Of a stretch of 64,000 nt of DNA, positions 21,417 through 30,513 are shown in pieces; position 1 is the first letter of the stretch; every line of letters starts with the position of its first letter. A program made the translations under genes and the position numbers. The notes below the pieces were generated by a model, which did not search any database, had not been told where the DNA came from, and was given only the letters and a program-made list of their open reading frames with translations. The stretch spans positions 1,116,429 through 1,180,428 of the forward strand of contig NZ_PQBZ01000034.1 in the NCBI RefSeq assembly GCF_002964665.1, given 5' to 3'. Source of the stretch: Pseudoalteromonas sp. T1lg23B. GTDB taxonomy: Bacteria; Pseudomonadota; Gammaproteobacteria; Enterobacterales; Alteromonadaceae.

Positions 21417-22214
21417 TTAACTTGCTAATTTTTCTTTAGGTGGAAATTTTGGCTCGAATAAGCCCAACTCTTTTGCTTTTTCAACCAATGACATGATATC
21501 CATTTGTGAAATATCAAACAAATCATGGATTGAGTTAATGGTGTAGTACACAGGCTGCATAATATCAATGCGATATGGTGTACGAAGCACATCCAACACT
21601 TTTAAAGGTGAAATCTCTGGTTTGTCAGTGTAAACGTACTGAGTTTCCCCTGGGCTAGACAGGATACCACCACCATAAATGCGCAGCCCGTTTGCAGTTT
21701 GCATCAAACCAAACTCAACGGTAAACCAGTATAAGCGCGCCAGATAAACTCTGTCTTTCTTTTGTGCCGCATAACCTAGCTGACCATATTTGTGCGTAAA
21801 CTCAGCAAAGTCAGGGTTAGTCAGCATTGCGCAATGACCAAAGATCTCGTGAAAAATATCAGGTTCTTGTAAATAGTCAAACTCTTCTCGGCTACGTATA
21901 AATGTCGCAACTGGGAATTGCTTATTTGCCAACAAACGGAAGAACTCGTCAAAATCGATAAGCGCAGGAACAGGCGCAACTTGCCAGCCTGTTTCTTTAC
22001 CAAGCACCTCGTTAAGCTCATGCAACTGCGGTATGCGATCATGAGGTAGATTGATTTTCTGCAATCCCTCCATGTATTCATCGCAGGCTTTACCCTCAAT
22101 GCATTTCAACTGACGAGCCACTAGCTCTGACCAAATTTTATTCTCTTCATCGCTCCAAGCAATAATGCCATTTGCATCAGGTTGCTTTGAGGTGTATTTG
22201 CTCGATTTAGCCAT
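21417..22214 (-). CDS. phhA: Phenylalanine 4-monooxygenase
   Basis: Hydroxylates phenylalanine to tyrosine using tetrahydropterin and O2. It has 265 residues, the short bacterial form without the regulatory ACT domain. The iron ligands are His122 and His127 in IFHEIFGHCAML and Glu167 in YWFTVEFGL. It heads a phhA-phhB operon. The upstream 218 bp carry a sequence resembling a TyrR/PhhR box (22343-22360). Confidence 0.96.
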   Translation of the reverse strand: MAKSSKYTSKQPDANGIIAWSDEENKIWSELVARQLKCIEGKACDEYMEGLQKINLPHDRIPQLHELNEVLGKETGWQVAPVPALIDFDEFFRLLANKQFPVATFIRSREEFDYLQEPDIFHEIFGHCAMLTNPDFAEFTHKYGQLGYAAQKKDRVYLARLYWFTVEFGLMQTANGLRIYGGGILSSPGETQYVYTDKPEISPLKVLDVLRTPYRIDIMQPVYYTINSIHDLFDISQMDIMSLVEKAKELGLFEPKFPPKEKLAS

Positions 22215-22342
22215 TTTAACCTTCTCTTTACATCGGTCGATCTGTGATGATCGTGCCTCAACTTGTTACTACGATACTAAGTAAAAGTAATGAAAAGTGT
22301 AATAGCTGACGCTCACAGCGCCATCTGAGCAATATGCAATTT

Positions 22343-22360
22343 TGTACATATAAAATTACA
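22343..22360 (-). promoter_or_regulatory. Candidate TyrR/PhhR-type operator upstream of phhA
   Basis: TGTACA-TATAAA-ATTACA agrees with the TyrR-family consensus TGTAAA-N6-TTTACA at 10 of 12 fixed positions. It lies about 130 bp upstream of the phhA start. TyrR-family regulators control phhAB in pseudomonads; assignment here is by motif only. Confidence 0.4.
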
Positions 22361-22370
22361 AATTTGTATT

Positions 22371-22400
22371 GAAAAATAAACACCCGCCACGCAGGCGGGT
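22371..22400 (-). terminator. Intrinsic terminator after megL
   Basis: On the minus strand, ACCCGCC, a 5-nt loop and GGCGGGT are followed by a T-rich run (GTTTATTTTT). It ends the methionine gamma-lyase gene. Confidence 0.8.
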
Positions 22401-22433
22401 TTGACGAAGATAGGGTGTGAATATAAATTTACA

Positions 22434-23612
22434 CTAAATCGCTTTAAAAGCATTCTCCAAGTCATCAATGATGTCTTCAACATCCTCTAAACCGATAGAA
22501 ATACGGATTAAGCCATCAGCAATTCCCGCCGCTTGACGCTCTTCAGGGGTATAAGGCGAATGTGTCATTGATGCAGGATGTTGAATAAGCGTTTCAGGAT
22601 CGCCCAAGCTCACAGCAAGTGTACATAGCTCGGTCGCATTGATAAATGTTTCACCATCTTGCAAGCTGCCAGCTATCTCGAATGCAATCACACCACCTGC
22701 ACCTTTCATCTGTTCACCCAAAAACTTATAGCCTGGGTGGGATGCAAGGCCGGGATAGTAAACCTTGCTTACTTTCGGATGTTTTTCTAGAAACTCAGCG
22801 ACTTGCTGTGCGCTCTCACAATGACGCGCCATACGCACAGCGAGAGTTTTCAAGCCGCGGTTAATTAACCACGCATCGTGTGGGCTGATAGTTGCGCCTA
22901 TATCCTTTAGCACTGTCAGCTTGATTAGTTCGATATGTTCTTTGCTGGCGCACACAATGCCAGCAACGACATCACCATGACCATTCAGATACTTAGTAGC
23001 ACTGTGGATCACAATATCGATACCGAAGTGCTTAGGTTTTTGTAAAAGCGGCGTCATGAAGGTATTGTCGATAACACTTATCAATTGATGTTGCTTTGCA
23101 AAATTTCCCAACATCTTTAAGTCCAAAACCGTCATGTTTGGATTGATAGGTGTTTCTGCAAATAACATTTTACTGTTCGATTTTAGCGCTGCTTTCAATT
23201 CATCTTCATTGGTCATATCGACAAACGTTACCTCGATACCGAACTTAGGTAACATGTGCGCAAACAAAGCAAAACTACAACCATATAAGGCGCTAGAAGC
23301 TATCAAGTGATCGCCTTGTTGCAGGAAACTCAACACAGAGGCCGAAACCGCCCCCATACCGGTAGCAGTAGCAGCCGCATCTTCCATTTCTTCTAGCTGA
23401 GCAAGCTTTTGCTCTAGTTCACGCGTGGTTGGATTGCCAAGACGAGTGTAGATGTAGCCTGCTTCTTCCCCTGCGAAGCGCGCTGCACCTTGTGCCGCGT
23501 CTTTAAATGCAAATGTAGATGTCTGATACAGTGGTGCTGTGAGCGCACCATGTGGGTCATTGAAATGCTCAGGGCCATGAATACATTGCGTGTTATCGTG
23601 ATACTTCTTCAT
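22434..23612 (-). CDS. megL: Methionine gamma-lyase (PLP-dependent)
   Basis: Cys/Met metabolism PLP enzyme, 392 residues. The PLP lysine is in HSATKYLNGHGD. Cofactor-stacking Tyr and phosphate contacts lie in YIYTRLGNPTTRELE and TGMGAVSASV. The segment SALYGCSFALF has a Cys at the position that distinguishes methionine gamma-lyases from cystathionine beta- and gamma-lyases, so I prefer the lyase that yields methanethiol, 2-oxobutyrate and ammonia. Cystathionine or O-acetylhomoserine activity is the alternative. It is monocistronic with its own terminator. Confidence 0.85.
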   Translation of the reverse strand: MKKYHDNTQCIHGPEHFNDPHGALTAPLYQTSTFAFKDAAQGAARFAGEEAGYIYTRLGNPTTRELEQKLAQLEEMEDAAATATGMGAVSASVLSFLQQGDHLIASSALYGCSFALFAHMLPKFGIEVTFVDMTNEDELKAALKSNSKMLFAETPINPNMTVLDLKMLGNFAKQHQLISVIDNTFMTPLLQKPKHFGIDIVIHSATKYLNGHGDVVAGIVCASKEHIELIKLTVLKDIGATISPHDAWLINRGLKTLAVRMARHCESAQQVAEFLEKHPKVSKVYYPGLASHPGYKFLGEQMKGAGGVIAFEIAGSLQDGETFINATELCTLAVSLGDPETLIQHPASMTHSPYTPEERQAAGIADGLIRISIGLEDVEDIIDDLENAFKAI

Positions 23613-23749
23613 AAATTAACCTGCTAACTTATTATTCTTTAATTGATTTATCTAATAAATAAGTCAGCGAGGTAAAATTCACAAGCAAGCCAGACGCTAA
23701 GACGGCTAGCTCACTCCACTCGCTTCCACACAGGTGTACATAATTGTTG

Positions 23750-24787
23750 TCACCTATCGCTCTTTGCAGACACGTCGGTTCGTTTTAATAATGTTTTAAC
23801 TATTTGATCAACTGTAGATTTAAGTAAATTAGGTTTATGTTCAAGGCATGGCAAGGGGCGACATAGTTCCATCGTCTTATATCCCAAGCGCGCGGTAAAC
23901 ACCCCAGCGCTTAATCCTTGACCAGCCCTTGCGGAGAGCTTACCTAACAGTTCAGCCCCTAAACTGGTCGCAGCAAGATCAGTGATCAGCTCCGTCGCCC
24001 CAACAAACACCATCTGTTTGAACAATAACTTGTACAAAGTGATGCGGCTTCGATAGGCCAACTTAATCCCATAATGCTTGGTGATAGCTTCTATCAAATG
24101 GATGCCGCGCCAAAGTACCGCCAGCATATCTACAAGTGCTAACGGACTCATGGCCACCAGCAAAGCACTGGTTGTTGCGTGTTGATTGATAATATTTTTA
24201 GCCCGCTGGTCCTGCGTTTGTAATAAACTGGACTCATATAGTTGCAGCACTTCTTTGTCAGTATGATGTGATTTAATTGCCGCTTTAAACTCATCAACTT
24301 GTTGTTTAGGATGATGAGCAAGTAATGGACTCAACCAATCCTGAGCTTCTCCTATTTGGGTGCTATTGAGTAACCTCTGCCCATCTTGACGATGCTGCTG
24401 ATGGTGTTTTAATTTTCGCAATGCGCTTGCTTCTTTGGCGATAAAAACGAGTGTCGTTAACACCGCTAATCCCAACACACTGGCGTAGAGTATCGCCAAT
24501 AGCCAGGAGCTTTGTAGCGCTTGCACAACACTGTAAACACTCTCCACTAAAACAAGGGTGAGTAAGCTAATCACAAAATAGCCAAACAAGCCTAACCTTC
24601 TTTTCGGCTTTTGAAATACTTGTTCAAGCTCTTGCTCAACTTCAAGTGCAGCGCTTTCATTGTCGACAACGCTATCAAGATGAGCACTTTCTACCCGTTT
24701 CCCCGATTCTAGTGGCGGCTCAGCATGGTCCGGTTCAACACTGGTTGCAATACGCCTCCCAGCGCGCAACTTTTTAACTTCATTCAT
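23750..24787 (-). CDS. ycjF: YcjF family membrane protein (DUF697)
   Basis: Inner-membrane protein of the Psp stress regulon; its precise biochemical role is not known. It has 345 residues: a charged N-terminal cytoplasmic tail, two membrane helices (about residues 68-130, GYFVISLLTLVLVESVYSV and LAILYASVLGLAVLTTLVFI) and a DUF697 C-terminal region with helical hydrophobic stretches. It overlaps ycjX by an ATGA, so the two are translationally coupled. Confidence 0.92.
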   Translation of the reverse strand: MNEVKKLRAGRRIATSVEPDHAEPPLESGKRVESAHLDSVVDNESAALEVEQELEQVFQKPKRRLGLFGYFVISLLTLVLVESVYSVVQALQSSWLLAILYASVLGLAVLTTLVFIAKEASALRKLKHHQQHRQDGQRLLNSTQIGEAQDWLSPLLAHHPKQQVDEFKAAIKSHHTDKEVLQLYESSLLQTQDQRAKNIINQHATTSALLVAMSPLALVDMLAVLWRGIHLIEAITKHYGIKLAYRSRITLYKLLFKQMVFVGATELITDLAATSLGAELLGKLSARAGQGLSAGVFTARLGYKTMELCRPLPCLEHKPNLLKSTVDQIVKTLLKRTDVSAKSDR

Positions 24788-26190
24788 GCTAATTTATCTC
24801 CGATGAGAAATTGTAATGTGTGATCGAGACGGATGTGACCGAGTTCTCCCTTTTCAGCCTTAAGGGGAGAAAAAGACAAGAATTCAAACCCCTGCTCTGG
24901 CCATTGTTGAGCTGTTAGACAATGATTTGGTGGTTGAGGAGGTAAATACGTGGTCCAACCGTCCTCTGCCAATACTTTGCCATAGACACATTCCAGTGAC
25001 TGCCCACCTTCTTGTACTCGCTTGACTTGCGTACTTTGTACTGAAGAAATAGCCATGGTATCCACAGCAACACCAGCAAAACGTAAATCATTACTGTGTC
25101 CACCCAACATATCGTTGAGCAACAAAGCAATATCCGCTTGCTGTGATGGGCTAACATGATCGCATTTGTTGGCGGCAAACAGTACTTTGTCTATTTTTGG
25201 GTAGAACAGCCGCTTTAGTAGTCCTGATTTACCATAATTAAACACTTGCATCACATGCCCTATCGCTTCTTGCTGTTCACGTAATGTATCTGGTCCATCA
25301 TTGAGAGCACTAAGCACATCAACCAAAACCAGTTGTCTATCAAACTGACAAAAGTGCTGTTTATAAAACGGTGTGACCACCTGTTGTTTGTATGCTTCAA
25401 ACCGCGCTTGTAATTGTTGATACTGACTGTTGTCACCGCCGTGCGCTTGGGCATCAACCGGAAAAAATAGTAAAATCGGCGCGCCAGCCAGATCGCCTGG
25501 GATCAACATTCGGCCCGGCTGAAGTTGTGCAAGATGAGTATTTTTTTTCAGTGTGGTTAACACGTTCTGGTAGCTGTCTGCCAGTGTTTTAAGTACCTGT
25601 TCATCCACTTGTTCAGTACTGTTGAAGTCCGCCAGTAACGATAAAAACTCTTGACTGTAAGGCTTATAGGCATCAGCTTTTAACAAAGCTAACATCGCCT
25701 CACTCCAAGCTTTATAATCCTGTGACATCATGGGTAAGTCAGCCAGCCACTCCCCCGGATAATCGATAAGCTCTAGATATAAAGTGCTATCGGCAGATAG
25801 ATGTTGCTTAATACCGTGCTGTGTTTCAAATTTAATCGCCAGCGTTAATGTATTGATGCGCTCGGTTGAAGGCGGCCACTTAGGCTCATCAGCAAGTAAA
25901 CATGCAACTGCACTTTGATAGTCAAAGGTAGGAATATCCAAAGCCCTTTGTGGGACTTGCTTTGCAGCAATAAGACGTTGTTCGCGCACTACATCAAAAA
26001 ACGGCAGATTCTTCTTATTCGCTTGGCTGGTCAGGTGCTTCACTAAGGCGGTAATAAATGCGGTTTTACCGCTGCCACTAAACCCCGTCACTGCGAGTTT
26101 GACATGTCTGTCTAAGCTACGGTTAATGGCTTTTTTTGTGTTTGATTTGAGTTTTTCGAGGGCTTTTTGGGTAATAAGCTTAGCTTTCAT
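24784..26190 (-). CDS. ycjX: YcjX family P-loop GTPase-like protein
   Basis: Conserved member of the phage-shock locus, with a GTPase-like fold. It has 468 residues. The Walker A motif is GFSGSGKTAFITAL near residue 37. A DxxG-like switch is ELIDYPGEWLADLPMM, and the base-recognition motif is probably FAANKCDHVSP. It follows pspC and is fused by overlap to ycjF, the usual psp-ycjX-ycjF order. Confidence 0.93.
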   Translation of the reverse strand: MKAKLITQKALEKLKSNTKKAINRSLDRHVKLAVTGFSGSGKTAFITALVKHLTSQANKKNLPFFDVVREQRLIAAKQVPQRALDIPTFDYQSAVACLLADEPKWPPSTERINTLTLAIKFETQHGIKQHLSADSTLYLELIDYPGEWLADLPMMSQDYKAWSEAMLALLKADAYKPYSQEFLSLLADFNSTEQVDEQVLKTLADSYQNVLTTLKKNTHLAQLQPGRMLIPGDLAGAPILLFFPVDAQAHGGDNSQYQQLQARFEAYKQQVVTPFYKQHFCQFDRQLVLVDVLSALNDGPDTLREQQEAIGHVMQVFNYGKSGLLKRLFYPKIDKVLFAANKCDHVSPSQQADIALLLNDMLGGHSNDLRFAGVAVDTMAISSVQSTQVKRVQEGGQSLECVYGKVLAEDGWTTYLPPQPPNHCLTAQQWPEQGFEFLSFSPLKAEKGELGHIRLDHTLQFLIGDKLA

Positions 26191-26227
26191 GTTTAATCAG
26201 ATTCCCTCTTATTTTGGTTTTAAGCGC

Positions 26228-26247
26228 TGTGGCGTATAAACGCCACA
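26228..26247. other. Perfect hairpin between pspC and ycjX
   Basis: TGTGGCGT, a 4-nt loop and ACGCCACA form a perfect 8-bp stem in the 76-bp gap. No T run follows on the minus strand. It may be a transcript processing or stability element within the psp operon. Confidence 0.45.
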
Positions 26248-26266
26248 CTAGCTTTTAAGTCCAGGG

Positions 26267-26683
26267 CTACAACTTTTTGATCTCTCTGCTCACTGTAAAT
26301 TCGCTAGAGGTCACGTACTTTTCCATATTTTGAATACGACTATCTAAACGTGTCAGACGCTCTTTTAAGTCAAATAACGCACGTCTTGGTGGTTCACCTT
26401 TTTGCCAAACCTTAAATTTGACGGAAATAGGGTCATCGTTATCATTATCGCTCTTATGGGCACCTGAGTATGGTTTAGTATCTAAAATAAACCAGCATGC
26501 TATATAAGCAACGACAAACAAAGGACCGCCAGAGAGCAGTACTGCTGTGATGACTAAGATACGTACTAGCCACAGTTCCATATTAAAGTAATCGCTCAGT
26601 CCCGCACATACTCCAGCAATTTTGCCGCGTTTAGGGTCGCGATATAACTCGCGTTTTAAACTACTCATACCTTGCGTCTCCAC
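26267..26683 (-). CDS. pspC: Phage shock protein C
   Basis: Inner-membrane sensor that, with PspB, relieves PspA inhibition of PspF under envelope stress. It has 138 residues. The PspC domain is at the N-terminus (RDPKRGKIAGVCAGLSDYF), followed by one long membrane segment (LVRILVITAVLLSGGPLFVV) and a charged C-terminal tail with a short helical end. It overlaps pspB by 19 bp. Confidence 0.95.
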   Translation of the reverse strand: METQGMSSLKRELYRDPKRGKIAGVCAGLSDYFNMELWLVRILVITAVLLSGGPLFVVAYIACWFILDTKPYSGAHKSDNDNDDPISVKFKVWQKGEPPRRALFDLKERLTRLDSRIQNMEKYVTSSEFTVSREIKKL

Positions 26684-26895
26684 TCTGGTGCTTCTTGATC
26701 AAGCAAAGCTTCTAGTGTTTCAACACGCTCAGCCATTTTTTCTGCTTTACTAGCAAGCTCACTAAGCTGACGATGTTCGTGTTCACTCAATCCCTGACTT
26801 ACCTGCTTTTTACTGCGATAGTGTAGAATCAACCACAACGGGGCGACTACCGCCATAAAAATAATAATCGGTGCTACTAAAACGTCTAATTCCAT
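26665..26895 (-). CDS. pspB: Phage shock protein B
   Basis: Small inner-membrane protein, 76 residues, working with PspC. One N-terminal membrane helix (VLVAPIIIFMAVVAPLWLIL) is followed by a cytoplasmic coiled coil with heptads (LSELASKAEKMAERVETLEALL). It lies between pspA and pspC in the normal order. Confidence 0.95.
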   Translation of the reverse strand: MELDVLVAPIIIFMAVVAPLWLILHYRSKKQVSQGLSEHEHRQLSELASKAEKMAERVETLEALLDQEAPEWRRKV

Positions 26896-26933
26896 AATTT
26901 ATTACTCCAAAACTAAGGCGTAACCTTGCAGTT

Positions 26934-26965
26934 TGGTATCTACTGAATTAGTTCAGCAGATACCA
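26934..26965 (-). other. Long hairpin just after pspA
   Basis: A 14-bp stem with one A-C mismatch (TGGTATCT...AGATACCA arms) closed by a 4-nt loop lies 7 bp past the pspA stop. There is no T run. A stable 3' hairpin here would protect or separate the pspA message so that PspA exceeds PspB and PspC; this is an inference. Confidence 0.55.
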
Positions 26966-26972
26966 GTTAAGT

Positions 26973-27635
26973 TCATTTGTTTTTTGCCAGCTTTTTCTTA
27001 AGCTCGGCTAGTTCGTCATCAATTTTTTCATTTTTTTGTAGGTCTGCAATTTCATCGGCCAGCGACTTTTTGCCTAAATCATATGACTCAATTTGAGATT
27101 CTAGACCATCAATCTTAGTTTCATAGCGTTCGAAGCGATTCAGTGCATCTTCCACTTTTGAGCTATCTAGCGCTTTTTTAACTTCTAAGCGTGACTCGGC
27201 TGAACGCTGACGAAGTACAATCGCTTTTTGTCTTGCCTTAGCGTCTGCCAATTTTTCTTGCAACGTTGATACTTCTTGCTGCAACTTTTCAATGTGCGTT
27301 TCAACATGTGCAAGTTCAGAGCGCACACTTTGTGCTGCTTCTTCAGATTTTTGCCTTTCAAGCAGCGCTGCACGCGCTAGATCTTCACGATCTTTACTCA
27401 GAGCTAACTCTGCTTTTTCTTGCCATTCTTGAGTTTGCGCATCCAACTGCTCAACACGACGCGTCAATTCTTTCTTTTCAGCGAGTGTTTTGGCAGATGT
27501 AGAACGCACCTCAACTAATGTATCTTCCATTTCCTGAATGATAAGGCGAACCATTTTTTCTGGATCTTCGGCTTTATCTAAAATGGCATTGATATTAGAA
27601 TTAACGATGTCTGCAAAACGAGAGAAAATTCCCAT
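26973..27635 (-). CDS. pspA: Phage shock protein A
   Basis: ESCRT-III/Vipp1-family protein that binds stressed inner membrane and, when unbound, inhibits PspF. It has 220 residues and is almost wholly coiled coil (residues about 25-215). The N-terminal amphipathic helix (MGIFSRFADIVNSNINAIL) is the membrane anchor; DPEKMVRLIIQEMEDTL is the family signature. It is the first gene after the sigma-54 promoter. Confidence 0.97.
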   Translation of the reverse strand: MGIFSRFADIVNSNINAILDKAEDPEKMVRLIIQEMEDTLVEVRSTSAKTLAEKKELTRRVEQLDAQTQEWQEKAELALSKDREDLARAALLERQKSEEAAQSVRSELAHVETHIEKLQQEVSTLQEKLADAKARQKAIVLRQRSAESRLEVKKALDSSKVEDALNRFERYETKIDGLESQIESYDLGKKSLADEIADLQKNEKIDDELAELKKKLAKNK

Positions 27636-27683
27636 AATCTTTACCTCTTTGGTTTATAAATTTGAATTGCTGACATGGTATGT

Positions 27684-27700
27684 ATCAAATTACTTGCCAA
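27684..27700 (-). promoter_or_regulatory. Sigma-54 promoter of pspA
   Basis: On the minus strand TTGGCAAG-TAAT-TTGAT matches the -24/-12 consensus TTGGCACG-N4-TTGCT at all but two positions, with correct spacing. It lies about 50 bp upstream of pspA and divergent from pspF, the AAA+ activator that would act here. PspF sites are expected in the AT-rich stretch at about 27710-27800. Confidence 0.75.
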
Positions 27701-27821
27701 CTTTTCAAAATCATAAAAGAACAACAATATCATACGGTTAACTGATTTTAAAAATAACTTTAGTTCATTCAGTTTTTGAAATACACTAACAGTTAGCAAA
27801 AATAACTAAGAGTTAGGCAAT

Positions 27822-28907
27822 ATGAGCCAATTTCGCCAACAGGATAACTTACTCGGCCAATCTGACAGCTTTTTAACCGTATTGGACCAAGTGTCACAAC
27901 TCGCTCCACTTGAGAAACCCGTTCTTATTATTGGTGAACGCGGCACAGGTAAAGAGCTTATCGCAGCAAGATTACATTATTTATCTGAGCGATGGGAACA
28001 AAACTATATCAAACTTAATTGCGCCGCACTCAATGAAAACTTGCTAGAAAGTGAACTGTTTGGCCACGAAAGTGGTGCGTTTACCGGAGCCAACAAACGT
28101 CATGAAGGACGCTTTGAGCGCGCTAATGGTGGCACCTTATTTTTAGACGAATTAGCAAACACCTCCGCAATGGTGCAAGAAAAGCTGCTGCGAGTCATAG
28201 AGTATGGTGAATTTGAGCGTGTTGGTGGCAAAAGCACGGTAAAAGTCGATACTCGTTTGGTATGTGCTACCAATGAGGATTTGCCAACCTTGGCTGATAA
28301 TGGTGAATTTCGTCACGATTTACTCGATAGACTAGCCTTTGATGTAATCACTTTACCGCCACTGAGAGCGCGTCAAGATGACATCATGCTCTTGGCTGAG
28401 CAGTTTGCTATGAACATGGCTCGGGATCTCAACTGGTCTTTGTTTAGCGGGTTTACCCGTAAGGCCACCGATAAACTGCTAGAGTACGATTGGCCCGGTA
28501 ACATTCGTGAACTCAAAAATGTCATTGAACGTAGTTTGTATCGCCACGGCAGTGAAAGTTTACCGGTACACAATATTGTTTTAGACCCGTTTGAAAGCCC
28601 CCATCGACCCGCTCAACGTGTTAAAGCCAAGGTGATGACCGAGACAGTTTCTCCAACTGAAACCCCAGCTAAACAAGCGCCAACACAGATTACAGAATCG
28701 CAAAGCAAAGCACATGTCATCGAGTTTCCGTGCGATCTCAAATCACTTTCTAATGAGTTTGAAATCGACTTATTACAAAAAGCACTTAAACATAGCCAAT
28801 TTAATCAAAAGAAAACTGCACAAATGCTTGGTTTAACGTATCATCAGCTACGTGGATATTTGAAAAAATACAACTTATTAGACTCGGGTCAAAAACAAGA
28901 GGCATAA
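27822..28907 (+). CDS. pspF: Sigma-54 activator PspF
   Basis: AAA+ enhancer-binding protein that remodels sigma-54 holoenzyme at the psp promoter. It has 361 residues and no N-terminal receiver, as expected for PspF, which PspA controls directly. The AAA+ domain has Walker A GERGTGKELIA, the sigma-54 contact loop ESGAFTGANKR, Walker B GGTLFLDE and an arginine-finger region RHDLLDRLAFDVITLPPLR. The C-terminus is a Fis-type HTH (KKTAQMLGLTYHQLRGYLKK). It is divergent from pspA and 2 bp upstream of sapA. Confidence 0.96.
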   Translation: MSQFRQQDNLLGQSDSFLTVLDQVSQLAPLEKPVLIIGERGTGKELIAARLHYLSERWEQNYIKLNCAALNENLLESELFGHESGAFTGANKRHEGRFERANGGTLFLDELANTSAMVQEKLLRVIEYGEFERVGGKSTVKVDTRLVCATNEDLPTLADNGEFRHDLLDRLAFDVITLPPLRARQDDIMLLAEQFAMNMARDLNWSLFSGFTRKATDKLLEYDWPGNIRELKNVIERSLYRHGSESLPVHNIVLDPFESPHRPAQRVKAKVMTETVSPTETPAKQAPTQITESQSKAHVIEFPCDLKSLSNEFEIDLLQKALKHSQFNQKKTAQMLGLTYHQLRGYLKKYNLLDSGQKQEA

Positions 28908-28909
28908 GC

Positions 28910-30513
28910 GTGCGTAATTTGCTGTTAGGTGTATTGTGCACCTACTTGCTAGGCTGTATAGATGCCAGCCAACAGACGATCAGAAAAACCCAAGGGTTAG
29001 TGTATTGCTCTGAAGCAAATCCAGTGTCGTTTAACCCACAAGTGACGACTACAGGCTCAACCATTGATATCATAGCGAGTCAGCTATACGACACACTATT
29101 GAGTATTGATCCAGAAACAGCTGAATTTAAGCCCGAAATTGCCCACTCTTGGCAAGTCAGTGATGGCGGTAAGGTGGTCACTTTTTACTTGCGCAAAGAT
29201 GTGCAGTTTCATCATACCGACTACTTCAAACCAACTCGCTTTCTCAACGCTGATGATGTGGTGTTCTCTTTTAGCCGTTTGTTTGACGTGTATAACCCCT
29301 ATCACTTTGTGGGCGATGCCAACTATCCTTACTTTCAAAGTGTTGGGTTAGATCAGCTTATCCGTCAGGTGGTAAAAGTAGACGATTACACAGTCCGCTT
29401 TGAACTATTCAATGCTGAAAGCAGCTTTCTATCTAATTTAGCTACTGACTTTGCGGTGATCCTGTCAGAGGAATATGCAAACCATCTCGCTGCCCTTGAA
29501 CAAAAAGAGTTGTTTGATACCTATCCGATAGGGACTGGCCCTTACAAATATAAGCACTTTTTGCGTGATAACCTGATCCGCTACCATCGCAACGAGCACT
29601 ACTGGAAACACCCCGTGCCGATGCAGCAGTTGGTTTTTGATATTACCACCAATGGCACCAGCCGCATTGCAAAAATGCTGACCAAAGAGTGCGACATCAC
29701 GGCACATCCCAGTGCCACACAATTAAGCGTGTTGGCTGCTCGTGATGACATTCGTGTAGATAAAGCGCCAAACCTCAACATTGGTTATTGGGCGTTCAAT
29801 ACAGAGAAGCCTCCTTTTGACAACCTTTTAGTTCGTAAAGCGCTGGCGCACTCCGTTGATTTTGAAAAGATTATGCAGGCGGTTTTTTACGGTAATGGCA
29901 TCATCGCCCGTTCTCATTTACCGCCTTCATCGTGGGCATTTCAAGCTCAGGATCATATGCCCACTTATAACCCTGAATACGCCAGACAACTGCTGGTCGA
30001 AGCTGGATATGAAGATGGTTTTAGTATGACCTTATGGGCTATGCCCGTATCGCGCATTTACAATCCTAATGCCAGAAAAATGGCCGAGCTCATCCAAAGT
30101 GATTTAAAAGGGATTGGTATATCAGCACGGATTGTGGATATGAGTGGAACACATTCTTAGAGCGCATTGGCCAACATGAGCATGATAGCGTGTTATTAGG
30201 CTGGGCTGCTGACACCCCTGACCCAGATAACTTTTTCAGTCCATTGCTAAGTTGTACGGCCACCTTCAGCGGTAAAAACCCTGCAAACTGGTGTAACCCT
30301 GAGTTCGATCTACTGCTTACTCAAGCGCTGGATACTACGGATGTAGAACTGCGTAAAACCTTCTATTATCAGGCACAAAAGATGATCATTGATCAGCTAC
30401 CTTTGGTACCTATCGCTCACGGTATGCGCTTTCAAGCCACCAGCGCTGATGTCAAAGACATTTCCCTTCGCCCATTTGGTGGCATCTCTCTTGGCAAAGC
30501 GAGGCGAGACTAA
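28910..30513 (+). pseudogene. sapA: SapA peptide-binding protein, interrupted by a one-base frameshift
   Basis: Periplasmic solute-binding protein (DppA/OppA family) of the Sap peptide transporter. The GTG start gives a lipoprotein signal with lipobox LLGC (Cys16). Frame one runs to a TAG at 30158-30160. The family sequence continues at once in another frame (EWNTFLERIGQHEHDSVLLGW, then ADTPDPDNFF) to the stop at 30513. The break is at 30139-30141: GATATGAGTGG reads as a loss of one T from GAT TAT GAG TGG, which would restore the Y-E-W motif. With one base restored the gene has 535 codons. The two pieces are 28910-30160 and about 30140-30513. It may be a true mutation or a sequence error. Confidence 0.85.
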
